Below are positions 34,556 through 45,808 of a stretch of 64,000 nucleotides of DNA, in pieces. The stretch is from assembly GCF_030272615.1 (NCBI RefSeq), contig NC_081410.1, positions 572,149,241-572,213,240 on the forward strand. Reading direction: 5' to 3'. A program made the position numbers and the translations under genes. The DNA comes from Cryptomeria japonica (lineage: Eukaryota > Streptophyta > Pinopsida > Cupressales > Cupressaceae). How positions within the stretch are numbered: the stretch's first letter is position 1; each line of letters starts with the position of its first letter. The notes under the pieces were generated by a model. It was not told the origin of the DNA. It was given only the letters and a program-made list of their open reading frames with translations, and ran no database searches.

Positions 34556-35057
34556 TTATTTTCCAAGTAGTGGTGCTTCAGCTAGTTGATCTGCAATTGC
34601 TTGTCCTTTGATAGCTCGTCGTTCTATGTGGTGGATATCAAATTCACTAAGGATCATGACCCACTTAGCCAATTTGCCTGTAAGAGCTGCTTTACTGAGT
34701 AAATATTTGAGAGGATCAATTTTTGCAACCATCTTAATTGTGTGAGCTAGCATGTAGTGTCAGAATTTTTGAGAGGTGAATACTACTATTAGACAAGCCT
34801 TCTCAATGAATGTATAGTTTAATTCATATCCGTTCAATGTCTTGTTGATGTAGTATATAGCTCATTCCTTGCCTTGTAGATCTTCTTGTGCTAACAATGC
34901 CCCTAGTGATATATCTATTATTGAAATGTATAGAATGGGTGGCTTTCCTGCTATTGGTGGTACTAGAACTGGTGGATTTATTAGATACTATTTGATTTGT
35001 TAGAAAGATTCTGCACATTTGGCTTCCCATTTGAATGGTACATTTTTTATGTAGCAA
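34556..35057 (-). pseudogene. pol: Tat-2 gypsy-type RNase H
   Basis: Frames with one or two stops read LYISIIDISLGALLAQED, AIYYINKTLNGYELNYT, FIEKACLIVVFTSQKF, MVAKIDPLKYLLSK and EFDIHHIERRAIKGQAIADQLAE. This is the connection-like RNase H behind RT. The catalytic first Asp and the D-P-L-K motif may be partly kept, so it looks less degenerate than the Tat-1 equivalent. Confidence 0.75.
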
Positions 35058-35099
35058 ATGATTAAATGGGAGACTTTTATATGTTAGTTGAGTGATGAA

Positions 35100-35990
35100 T
35101 CACCTGATTGATTGGAGTCGTCCTTGTAGAGATCTGAGCTGGCTGATGTTCTTTGGTGGTGGCATCTCCATAATGGCTTGTACCTTTGTTGGATCCACTT
35201 CAATACCCTTAGCTAAAACTATGTAGCCTAGTAACTTTCCTGAGGTAACCCCAAAGACACACTTCTTAGGGTTGAGCCTAACTTGGAAATTTTCCAATCT
35301 ATCAAAAATCATTTCTAAGATTCTTAGATGTTCTTCTCTAGTGAAGGATTTAGCTAGTAAATCATCTACATAGTCTTCCATGAAGGTATGCATCATGTCA
35401 TGAAAGATTGTTGTCATTGCTCGTTGATAAGTTGCTCCTACATTCTTTAAGCTAAAAGGCATGACATTCCAACAGTACATTCACCAAGGATAAGTAAATG
35501 TTGTTCTATCTTGATCTTCTGGGGCTATCTTGATTTGATTATAGCCTGAAAAACCGTCCATTAGTGATAGCATTGCATGGCCTGTTGTGAGGTCTACAAT
35601 TATGTCGATACTGGGTAAAGGAAAGTCATCCTTTGGATAGGCTTTGTTGACATTTCTGAAATCAGTGCATATTTTGATACTGCCATCTAGTTTTGATACT
35701 GGTACAATGTTGGAGATCCATTCAGCATAGTCGATGGATCAGATAAATCTGACATCTAATAGTTTCTTTAGTTCAGCTTTGACCATGAGTGCTACCTATG
35801 GATTCATCTTTCATAGTTTTTGCTTGACTGGCTTAGCTCTTGGAGCAATGGACAAGTGGTGCATTATTAATTATGGATCAATCCCGGGCATATCTTCATA
35901 TGACCAAGCAAAGTTGATTTTCTTTTCTTTAAAAAATTTGATAAATTCTGATCTTTTTGTTTCTGACAGAGATTCTGCAAGGTGTATAGT
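35100..35990 (-). pseudogene. pol: Tat-2 reverse transcriptase
   Basis: The intact piece 35480-35100 has MPFSLKNVGATYQRAMT, the catalytic MEDYVDDLLAKS (Y-V-D-D at about 35372), LNPKKCVFGVTSGKLLGYIV and PPPKNISQLRSLQGRL. Upstream, with stops, 35990-35481 contains the palm start (FRNVNKAYPKDDFPLPSID-like, then LSLMDGFSGYNQI). The lead-in FAWSYEDMPGIDP at about 35880 also occurs in Tat-1 (FAWSYEDLKAYRQD). Confidence 0.87.
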
Positions 35991-35994
35991 TTTG

Positions 35995-37290
35995 GCTGTT
36001 GTTGTAGAACCAATGTTGATTGATTGAGTGGGCTCAATCAATATGGGTGATCGCTCATGATAATGCTCAGGAAGAGTTTCAAGTCTCCCATCTTTAGGTG
36101 CCTCAAAAAGGTTTTCACCCTTAGATGTGTCCCTTATTTTTACTTTTGTGTGAATTATTACTGCCATTGACTAGTTTTCAGCAGTAGATCTTTTAATTGG
36201 TTCATTTTTGTGACTGAGAGACTTGGCACTCCCCTGATTGCAGACATCATTACTTTGTTCGCTGGTAGAGTCTATTTTTGGGTTAATGGTATGTAAGTAA
36301 TGGATAATGGATTCATCATTTGGGAAAATTGGTATATCATGAGTTTTAGGTTTGTCCTAGTCTATGAGGTCAGGAAAGACAAGTGGTAAAGAATCATTTG
36401 GCAGATCAAGTTCTACTGCTGTAAGTGTCAGGATGGAAGTATCATCATGATTGGCCGAGTGTTAAAGAAGTTAAAGATTTCATCAAGGTCTTCGATGGTA
36501 TCATCTTCCATATAGACTTGCCCATAATGTTGCTGCTCATTTTCCTTGGCGTCATAGATATTTTGTGGACCAAATTCAAGTGGTCTAGATTTTGTGTCGC
36601 GCTCTTCTTGAGAGATGGGTGTATTACTGTCATTTGCACAAATATCTTCAGTAATGTTAGAATAGCTACCCCATTCATATTCATTGGAATCAGTCTTAGA
36701 GGTATTATCCCAGATTCTAGCAGTGCTATGAACTAGCATGTTGTAGGGTGAGAATAGGTCTTTGATAATTGAGACAAGTTTGATAGTTTTCTCTGATTCT
36801 ATGTCAGATCCTGCTTCCACTCTTTGCATTTGTTCATATATTGTCTCTCCTCGGGGAGGAATGATGTAATTCGAAGGGGAGCCTTCTTTGTTGGATGTTG
36901 GCTCTTTAATATGATGTGCTTCTACAGTAGATGCTTCCTTCTTTTGGTTGATAGGTTGTTTTTGACATTGTTCTCATTCTTGATGTTCACGTTCTTTATA
37001 TATTGTCTCTGCTGACTCAAATAGTGCCTCCTGCTAGGAGTCTTCTTTGTACTTCTTCTTTTGTTTCCACTGAGGTTTTCGATATTTGCATGGTACCTTC
37101 TTTGGTAGTAGAGTGAGTTCAAAGGCCAATCCCTTCTTGTCTTTACTCAATTGTGAAGGAGGATCCAATGGTTTTGTGACGCCTTCCTGATGCTTACCAA
37201 TAGGTCTTGTGCCATTGTATCCCATTTGCTGCATGATTAAGTAGCCTTTTCCATATAGGTGTGTGGGTATAGCTATTTCCATAGTAGCTA
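35995..37290 (-). pseudogene. Tat-2 G-patch and linker between protease and RT
   Basis: Piece 37282-37034 carries a G-patch: GKGYLIMQQMGYNGTRPIGK, then EGVTKPLDPPSQ. G-patches are short Gly-rich nucleic-acid- or helicase-binding motifs that also follow protease in some retroviruses and plant gypsy elements. Downstream, 36829-36428 is an acidic unstructured linker (EDDTIEDLDEIFNFFN). Several frameshifts break the rest until the RT lead-in. Confidence 0.7.
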
Positions 37291-37686
37291 CTCAGTCTTC
37301 TTCCTCATCTTTGTATAGCCAACTAAGGATATCCTTTCCCTCAGATTCATGTGCTAGAGTGTCGAGTTGAATGAATGTGCCATCAAACTTGGTGATGGGC
37401 TAAGTTGCTTGATGTGTTGATGCGGTAGGCAATCCATGAGATCTAGGTGATGTTGGTAGGTTGGCCAAGCACATGGGTTCCAAAGAGTATTCTCCCATGC
37501 CTTGTTCTTTGATCTTCATTTTCTGCTTGAAATCTCTAGGTAATGATTTAGACATTTATTGTTGAAAATCTTGTGCTCATGAGTTTTGTTTCTCTTTGTT
37601 ATGTGGAACCAAGTTGTCTTGGGCTGCCCCCATAGCATTACAATGCTGAAATGGATTATGATCAGCTAATATAAAAACCCCCTAGC

Positions 37687-39210
37687 TGATAGTTCTGATA
37701 CTTAATATAAGTACAAATCCAATAGCCAACAAGAAGAGAGGGGGGGGTGAATCATACAAACTTAATTATTCATAAAAACATTAGATTCAACCTCGGTAAC
37801 ATATATATCAGTCATATATCCAAAACTGTCAAACATGCAAACTCAAAAGCATATGAACAATATAAACCTCATAACACCAGATTTAACGTGGAAACCCAAA
37901 TAGCGAAAAACCACTGTGGGATTTTGGACCCACTAAGAAATATACTCTTCTATAGTATGCTTGGTTAAAAGCAAATCCTATTAAAGATTACAAACACATT
38001 GCTAGATGTGACCCGGTTAAGGGATTTCCCTCAGATCTGTTAGGATCTTCACTTTGTTAGAAGTGACCTTGTCAAAGGAATTCAAACACTCAATCAGAAT
38101 GTCACCTTGCTAGAGGATTTACATATAAGACTGTTAAGTCCACTCGGTTAAGAAATTTTCTGTCACTTTCACAAAATAACAGTAATAAAAATCTATCTGC
38201 AACTTCACATCTAAAATGCTAAAGCAGATTCTTATTTGTTCAATACAATCTAGACATAGAACTAATCTTGTCTATCTGCTAGGCTTCTATACTCTATTAT
38301 TCTAATAGGTCTTCAAGCTTCTGTGCTCGGTAATCACTATGTAGCATCCCTGTGTATACACTTGCCTGCATTCATTGTTTATCAACAATTTCCTATTTAT
38401 AAACAATTAGGTAACCGCTTAATCTCCTTGATCACATTTCCCATGATCAATCATAGACATCAGATCTTCAATCTTGTCTAGGTTCAATGCATCTTTCGAT
38501 CTAAAAATATTTTACCCCGCCTTGGAACTTGCATAATAGTCTTGGAACTTGTGCCAGGGTATTGCGGTTCAATCTGAGCTGTAGATCTTCATGTCAACTT
38601 TCCATTGCCTTAGATTCGTTAACAAACTTCTTCCACGGCTTACCAATCATTGATCCACTCTAGCTCATTAGCTTCTTTCATTAAATACCGCATGTTAACA
38701 TTTAATGCATTCTGTTATAGCTCGGTTACAACTCGGTAACAACTCGGTGAATACTAAAATTCACTTGGTAGACATTCCACCTTCATTAACTGATAGCGAT
38801 AACCTTAGGGTTTACCGACTAGGTTCTTTGCTTGATAACATAGTATAGTATTAACCTTTACATTTTACAACATATGTATGATGTTAAAACAATCTAAAAC
38901 ATCATGATCTCATCATTGTCTGATGCGGTAGTAGTTGCCCATTGAATACCTTATTCATCCCTTTATTCATCATATTCTTTCCTGTGTCTTTTACCAACTT
39001 CTTTATAATCTTCATATCATACTTCTCAAGATATGGCAACATCATACTGAATTAGAAAATCAATTTCTTGACATCAATGCCAAAATAATAATATCAAGAT
39101 AGTAAAACATCTTTAATCGGTTATATCCATAATCATCAACAACCTTCTCAATATCCTTATTGAAATGCCAACAATCTTTCATTGTCTGTTATAATGCAAT
39201 ATTGCCAACA
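37687..39210 (-). repeat. Copia-2 3' LTR
   Basis: 1,524 bp; aligns throughout with 43877-45423. It lacks a 23-bp tandem duplication present in the other copy. The minus-strand tract GCCAAAGGAGGAGAT at 39211-39225 directly precedes it and is the polypurine tract. Confidence 0.92.
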
Positions 39211-39642
39211 ATCTCCTCCTTTGGCATTGATGGCAAAACCAATTGATTTGACCTTGATAGATTCAGATTGCTATGATTCTAAAATGCTGAAATGCTCTCC
39301 CCCATACATTAGACTTCTCCTGTTTTCTCAATCTTCTTTCCAATCTATAGTCTACTCTTCTCCCCTTTCATAGGTATTCTCCCCCTTTGACAACAATGCG
39401 AAAAAGAAAAGAACTAAAACATAATTTGTTTCTATAAGAAGTTATTTCTTGCTGTTGTGTATCAACTGAGTCTCAGTTAGAGCATTTGTCTTCAATTCAT
39501 GTTCCCTGTAATATTCTCTGTATTATTTCTAGTATTAATTCCAGTACACTTTTAGAAAACATCCTAAAGTGTATAACTCCAACATCAACTCCCAAAAGGA
39601 TATTCAATAGAGTCATCGGATTGATGCTTTCACCGAACTCGG

Positions 39643-40160
39643 TCAGTGAGTAGAAGATAGGGGTAGGACCCCTAACTTACTTCTGAGATATTCAAAAGTG
39701 TCCTTTGGTAGTGGCTTGGTGAAGATATCTGCTATTTGCTCATTTGTGCTAACATATTCCAACACCACTTTCTTCTCTAAGATAATGATATTTGATAGAT
39801 ATGTGCTTTGTCTTAGAGTGCATAACAGGATTTTTTGAAATATTAATGGCACTAGTATTGTCACAGAATATAGTCATTGGCTCGGTAACTTTCTCATTTA
39901 TACATTCCAACAGTTGTTTGATCCCTGCAATGTTGGTACAATTCAATGCTACAGCAACGTATTCAGCTTCTGTTGTTGACTGTGAAACACATCCTTGTTT
40001 CTTGCTAACCCAACTCACTAGTCTTTCTCCTAAAAAGAAAGCTCCACCACTTGTTCTTTTTCTGTCATCAATGTTGCCTGCCCAATCAACATCAGTATAA
40101 ACTTTTAAATCAAAATCACTTCCTTTCTAATATACTAAGCCATAATACTCTGTGCCTTTC
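39643..40160 (-). pseudogene. pol: Copia-2 RNase H
   Basis: The block SWVSKKQGCVSQSTTEAEYV is followed by IFCDNTSAINISKNPVMHSK and TKHISIKYHYLREE. A frameshift moves the end into another frame (VLEYVSTNEQIADIFTKPLP, then DTFEYLRSKLGV). Upstream the approach WAGNIDDRKRTSGG is readable. The catalytic D-E-D pattern is intact. A stop (Y*KGSDF, near 40130) separates it from RT. Confidence 0.88.
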
Positions 40161-40162
40161 AA

Positions 40163-41113
40163 TTATCCAAAAATTCTTTTGATTGCTCTCATGTGTGTTT
40201 CCTTAGGATTTGCAGAGAATCTTGCAACTATACCTACTGCATGTGCTATGTCTGGTCTGCTATGAACAACATATTTTAGTTTTCCAATCATGGATCCGTA
40301 GAGTGTCTCATCAACAGATGAAGATTCATCATTCTTTGATAATTTATATTTGGTAATCATAGGAGTACTTACTGGTTTTGAATCATCCATTCCAAATTTC
40401 TTCAAGATTTCCTTTATGTACTTGGATTGAGTAATGAAAATCTCATTTTTCATTTGTAGTATTTGTAAACCTATAAAATACTTTATCTCACCAATTAATG
40501 ACATCTCAAATTCTTTTCTCATTTCATTTCCAAAGTTCTTGCATAAAGAGTCATTTCCACAAAATATAATATCATCAACAAATATGGCTGAGATCAGTAT
40601 TCCATTTTCATCATTCTTCATGTACATGTTGTTGTTCTCATTTGTCCTTATAAAACCAATCTTAATCAAATAAGAGTGCAATCTTTCCTACCATGCTCTT
40701 GGTGATTGTTTCAAACCATATAAAGCTTTGTTCAACTTACATTCCTGATCTTTATTATTGTCTTCAACAAATCCTTCTGGTTGTTCAATGAAAACATCTT
40801 CTTCTAATATTCCATTCAGAAATGCAGATTTGACATCCATTTGATATATCTTGAAGTTCTTGAAAGCAACATAGGCCAACAATGTTCTTACTCCTTCAAG
40901 TCTAGCAACAGGTGCAAAAGTTTCACCATAATCAATTCCTTCTTCTTGTGCATAGTCTTTGCAAACTAATCTTTCTTTGTTTCGAATGACCTCCCCTTTT
41001 TCATTTAGCTTGTTTCTGAAAATCCACTTTGTACCAATTACATTTTTGTCCTTTGGTCTTGGGATTAGTGTCCATGTGTCATTCTTCTTGATTTGATCAA
41101 TCTCTTCTGTCAT
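40163..41113 (-). pseudogene. pol: Copia-2 reverse transcriptase
   Basis: Two same-frame pieces are separated by one TAG (after PRAW, about 40685; Tyr expected). The first has [51 protein letters not shown] and [14 protein letters not shown]. The second has the catalytic ILISAIFVDDIIFCG (F-V-D-D, the copia form) and KKFGMDDSKPVSTPM with SRPDIAHAVGIVARF. The whole domain is present and would need only one codon to be open. Confidence 0.9.
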
Positions 41114-41283
41114 AGCATTTACCTAATCTTCACTATTAAATGCCTCTTTTACTATTCTCGGTTCAAATTCAGATATCAAACATGTGTTCTATCTCAGTTT
41201 GTTCCTTGTCATCACTGGATCATCCTTATCTCCTATAATCTGACTTGGTGCATGATGTCTTCTGACATACTTGGCTAATACAG

Positions 41284-42750
41284 GCTCGGTAGGCTCTATA
41301 TGATCTTTTCATCACTCGATAACTAGATATTTTCTTCATTTTCTTCAACAATTTTCTTGGTAGGACTTCTTGGTTGCATATAGACAAATTCATCATAGTC
41401 TTCTAGTTCTTTGGAATTTCCTTCATCATTTCTTTCAGCAAATTCATCAATTTTCACATTTGCACTTTCTACTATTTTGTTAGATGATTTGATCAGACAT
41501 TTAAATGCTTTGCTTCTAGAAGAATAACCTAGAAATGTTCCTTCTTCACTTTTCTAATCAAACTTGCCATTGCTATCATCTTTATGAACATAGCATCTAC
41601 TTCCAAAGATTTTAAAATAACTAACATTAGGTTTCTTATCATACCAGATTTCATATGGTGTCTTCAAAGTACCTTTCTTCAATTGAACTTGGTTCAAGGT
41701 ATAAACAACTGTGCTTATTGCTTCTCTCCAAAATGTTTGTGGCACCTTCTTCTCAATCATTAGTGTTCTAGCACAATCCACAATAGATCTATTTCTTCTT
41801 TCAACTATTCCATTATGCTGTGGAGTTCTCGGTGCAGAGACTTGTCTTTTAATACCATGATCATTGTAGAATAAGTTGAATTCATCAGATGTGAACTCTC
41901 CTCCTCTATCTGATCTAAGACATTTCAGTTGTCTTCCTGTTTCATTTTCAACTCTTACCTTGTACCATTTAAACATTTGAAAAGCTTCTAATTTTTCTTT
42001 TAAAAACATTACTAACATCATCCTTGAATAGTCATCCATAAATAATATGAAATATTTATCACCATAATAACTTTGAACTTTCATAGGACCACAAAGATCA
42101 GTGTGCACTAGATCTAAAATTCCCTTAGAAGTGTAAGACTTACTTGTAAAGCTTGATCTTGTCATCTTACCCATCTGGCATCCTTGGCACATAGCATTTT
42201 CAGGTTTTTCAAGACTCAGTAGACCTCTTACTCTATGCTTTTTACTTATCTTGATCAGGTTATCAAAATTTACATGACAAAACCTCTTATGCCATAGCCA
42301 GGTATCATCAATATTTGCATGCAAACACTTATTTTGAGTTGAGTCAAGGTGAAATGTATTACCTTTTGTTTGTGTCCCAGTAGCAGCTAACTTTCCATTC
42401 TTGTCATGAACTTTGACAATTCCTTTCTGAAATTCTATTTGGTAACTTGTGTTGTTTAGTTGTGCTACACTCAACAAATTGTATTTCAAACCTTCAACCC
42501 AATAAACATCATTGCATCTTGCATTATCAAGAAGTGTTATAGATCCTTTACCTCTTACCGGACATGGTGCATCATTACCAAATCTAACATAGCCTCCATC
42601 ATAATCTTCTAACATAACAAACTTGTGTTTATCTCCTGTCATATGATGTGAGAATCCACTATCTATAATCCAATAATCATTAGTTTTTATGTGAGATATT
42701 AGGGCTTTTTCTTCATACCTTTCTTCACCTGATCCATCCTTGATAGCCAC
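41284..42750 (-). pseudogene. pol: Copia-2 protease and integrase
   Basis: The 398-codon frame 42750-41554 begins with the protease site WIIDSGFSHHMTGDKHKF (the Cys after D-S-G in most copia elements is Phe here). It continues through VYWVEGLKYNLLSVAQL, the pre-integrase finger (HKRFCHVNFDNL, then CQGCQMGKMTRSSF) and the integrase core: VHTDLCGPM, CLRSDRGGEFTSDEF and PQHNGIVERRNRS. TAG after NGKFD (about 41554) is followed by the expected EEGTFLGYSSRSKAF and a linker. Confidence 0.9.
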
Positions 42751-42885
42751 ATAAACAACTTCCTCTATATCAGTCTCATCTGATTTATCATCATTATATT
42801 CCTCATCAGCTATTAAGCATGTCTTTCTATCTCTTCTTCTGAAGTCTCGGTGTCCTTTGTAATGGTTATCTTTCTATCTATCATC

Positions 42886-43812
42886 TCAGTAATCTTTCTT
42901 TTCAGTAAAATCTTTGTCAGGACAGTTAGAAGCCATATGTCCAATCTTATCACAATTGAAACATTTCAAAGGTAGTTTTCCTTTATACTTACCTTTGCCT
43001 CTCGGTAACCTTTTGGCTAATAGTGCTTCAAACTCTTCTTGATTTCTGATTTCTTCATACAGTTTGTGTACTTCTTCCATTTTCTTATGAAATCTTTCAC
43101 TTGCTCCACTGTGATCTCCTTCAGAGTACTTATACTTTCTTTCATTGTAATCATTAGATTCATCAAGATGAAAAGAACTAAATGCAGATTCAACTTTATT
43201 TACTGAAGATCCACTGTTATCAAAATTACTTAACTCAAATGCATGTAGCTTACCAATAGTAGCATCCAAGGAAACTGGCATATTAGGTATAGACCTTAAT
43301 TCATTGATTGCTGAGACTTGGATTGCATAAGCTGGTAGAAGGGTTCTTAACAACTTACTTGTTATATCTTTTTCTTCAATAGTTCCACTTGCTCCTTTGA
43401 TTTGATTGACAATCTCCTTTAGTCTTGTACTGTACTTAGTTATGTTCTCACCTTCATTCATCCTCATAGATTCAAGTTGTCCTCTTAAACTGTCTACTTT
43501 TTCTCTTCGAACATGTTCATCTCCTCCATATACTTATATGAGCTTATCCCACATTGCCTTTGCATTATTGCAGCCTTCTAGATCATTAAACTTTGAATCG
43601 GTCAATGCAGATGTTATTTCAATCATTGCTTGAATATGTTCTTGCTTTGCCTTTATCTCTTCCATAGTCAATGGATAGGTGCTCGGTGTGACAAAATCAT
43701 TCTCTAGATAGTATTCAACATATTCTCCAACTCCTGATAGATATAATTTCATCCTTTTCTGCCATGTAGAGAAACTTGACTTGTTTAGCTTCGCTGCATC
43801 CTTCTTATACAT
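42886..43812 (-). pseudogene. gag: Copia-2 gag
   Basis: It starts MYKKDAAKLNKSSFSTWQKR, the usual copia gag opening. TAA at about 43531 interrupts after MWDKLI. The same frame resumes with LKEIVNQIKGASGTI, KLHAFELSNFDN and the zinc knuckle CFNCDKIGHMASNC (intact C-X2-C-X4-H-X4-C). Stops follow at about 42886 and 42874 before protease. Gag, protease and integrase share one frame. Confidence 0.9.
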
Positions 43813-43860
43813 CTTTGGATCTTTAACTCAAGTGCCTTTAAACTTTCCTTCCAGAGTCCA

Positions 43861-43874
43861 AAGCTCCGATACCA
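43861..43874 (-). other. Copia-2 primer-binding site (tRNA-iMet type)
   Basis: The minus strand reads TGGTATCGGAGCTT two bases inside the 5' LTR, a close match to the initiator tRNA-Met complement used by plant copia elements. Confidence 0.88.
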
Positions 43875-43876
43875 AT

Positions 43877-45423
43877 TGATAGTTTTGATACTTAATATAA
43901 GTACAGATCCAATAGCCAACAAGATGAGAGGGGGGGGTGAATCATACAAACTTAATCATCCATAAAAATATCGGATTCAACCTCGGTAACATATATATCA
44001 GTCATATATCCAAAACTGTCAAACATGCAAACTCAAAAGCATATGAACAATATAAACCTCATAACACCAGATTTAATGTGGAAACACAAATAGGGAAAAA
44101 CCACTGTGGGATTTTGGACCCACTAAGAAATATACTCTTCTAGAGTATACTCGGTTAAAAGCAAATCCTGTTAAAGATTACAAACACATTGCTAGATGTG
44201 ACCCGGTTAAGGGATTTCCCTCAGATCTGTTAGGATCTTCACTTTGTTAGAAGTGACCTTGTTAAAGGATTTCAAACACTCAATCAGAATGTCACTTTTC
44301 TAGAGGATTTACATATAAGACTGTTAAGTCCACTCGGTTAAGAGATTTTCTATCACTTTCACAAAATAACAATAATAAAAATCTATCTGCAACTTCACAT
44401 CTAAAATGCTAAAGTAGATTCTTATTTGTTCAATACAATCTAGACATAGAACTAATCTTATCTATCTGCTGGGCTTCTATACTCTATTATTCTAATAGGT
44501 CTTCAAGCTTCTATGCTCAGTAATCACTATGTAGCATCCCTATACATACACTTTCCCACATTCATTGTTTATCAACAGTTTCCTATTTATAAACAATTAG
44601 GCAACCACTTAATCTCCTTGATCACATTTCCCATGATCAATCATAGCCATCAGATCTTCAATCTTGTCTAGGTTCAATGCATCTTTCGATCTGAAAACAT
44701 TTTACCCCACCTTGGAACTTGCATAATAGTCTTGGAACTTGTGCCAGGGTATTCCGGTTCAATCTGAGTTGTAGATCTTCATACTAACTTTCCATTACCT
44801 TAGATTTGTTAACAAACTTCTTCCACAGCTTACCAATCATTGATTCGCTCCAGCTCATTAGCTTCTTTCATTAAATACTGCATGTAAACATTTAATGCAT
44901 TTTGTTATAGCTCAGTTACAACTCGGTAACAACTCGGTGAATACTAAACTTCACTTGGTAGACATTCCGCCTTCATTAACCGATAGCGATAACCTTAGGG
45001 TTTACCAACTAGGTTCCTTAGGGTTTACTGACTAGGTTCTTTGCTTGATAACATAGTATAGTATTAACCTTTACATTTTACAACATATGTATGATGTTAA
45101 AACAATCTAAAACATCATGATCTCATCATTGTCTGACCCGGTAGTAGTTGCCCATTGAATACCTTATTCATCCCTTTATTCATCATATTCTCTCCTGTGT
45201 CTTTTACCAACTTCTTTATAATCTTCATATCATACTTCTCAAGATATGGCAACGTCATACTGAATTAGAAAATCAATTTCTTGACATCAATGACAAAATA
45301 ATAATATCAAGATAGTAAAACATCTTTAATCAGTTATATCCATAATCATCAACAACCTTCTCAATATCCTTATTGAAATGCCAACAATCTTTCATTGTCT
45401 GTTATAATGCAATATTGCCAACA
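43877..45423 (-). repeat. Copia-2 5' LTR
   Basis: 1,547 bp; the partner of 37687-39210. It has a 23-bp tandem duplication (CCTTAGGGTTTACCAACTAG and its repeat, about 44993-45038) that the other copy lacks, so this arose after insertion. Confidence 0.92.
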
Positions 45424-45750
45424 CTAGCCATTATAGGGAAATTTGACACACTAGTGATATTTAGAAGGTAGTGCTTGCATTTCATGTGTCCAGGGTCGAC
45501 CTAATAAGATATTGTAAGTGAGATCTATGTCTAAGACATGGCACATAGTATCATTTTGTATCGGTCCTACCTGAACAGACAACATCATGGTTCCTTTAGA
45601 TGATTTTTCCTCATCATCATATGCCTTTATAGTGATCTTCTTGTGTGGATCAATAGACTCTTGAAAAAAGCCTAATGCATGGATAAGTTTGAAGGTACAA
45701 ATATTAAGTCTAGCTCCTCCATCTATTAATACTTGTTTAACTTAGTGTTT
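45424..45750 (-). pseudogene. pol: Tat-2 protease fragment
   Basis: The minus strand reads QVLIDGGARLNICTFKLIHA (active site D-G-G instead of D-S/T-G), then VGPIQNDTMCHVLDID and YNILLGRPWTHEMQALP. The L-G-R-P-W block is typical of plant gypsy proteases. Copia-2 cut the sequence just after CVKFPYNG; the rest continues at 37686 and leads to the G-patch. Confidence 0.8.
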
Positions 45751-45808
45751 ATAGACTATGACTTCAATATGGAGAGGAGTATTATGTGAATGGCTCAATG
45801 AGATATTA

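Larger units (their letters stand above)
37687..45423 (-). mobile_element. Copia-2: nearly complete Ty1/copia element nested in Tat-2
   Basis: The element is 7,737 bp with TSD CTAGC (37682-37686, 45424-45428). LTRs are 37687-39210 and 43877-45423, start TGATAGTT and end TTGCCAACA. The internal 4,666 bp contain gag, protease, integrase, RT and RNase H in copia order with only a few stops and one or two frameshifts. The insertion lies between the protease and G-patch of Tat-2. The LTR copies are closely similar, so it is younger than its host. Confidence 0.94.
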
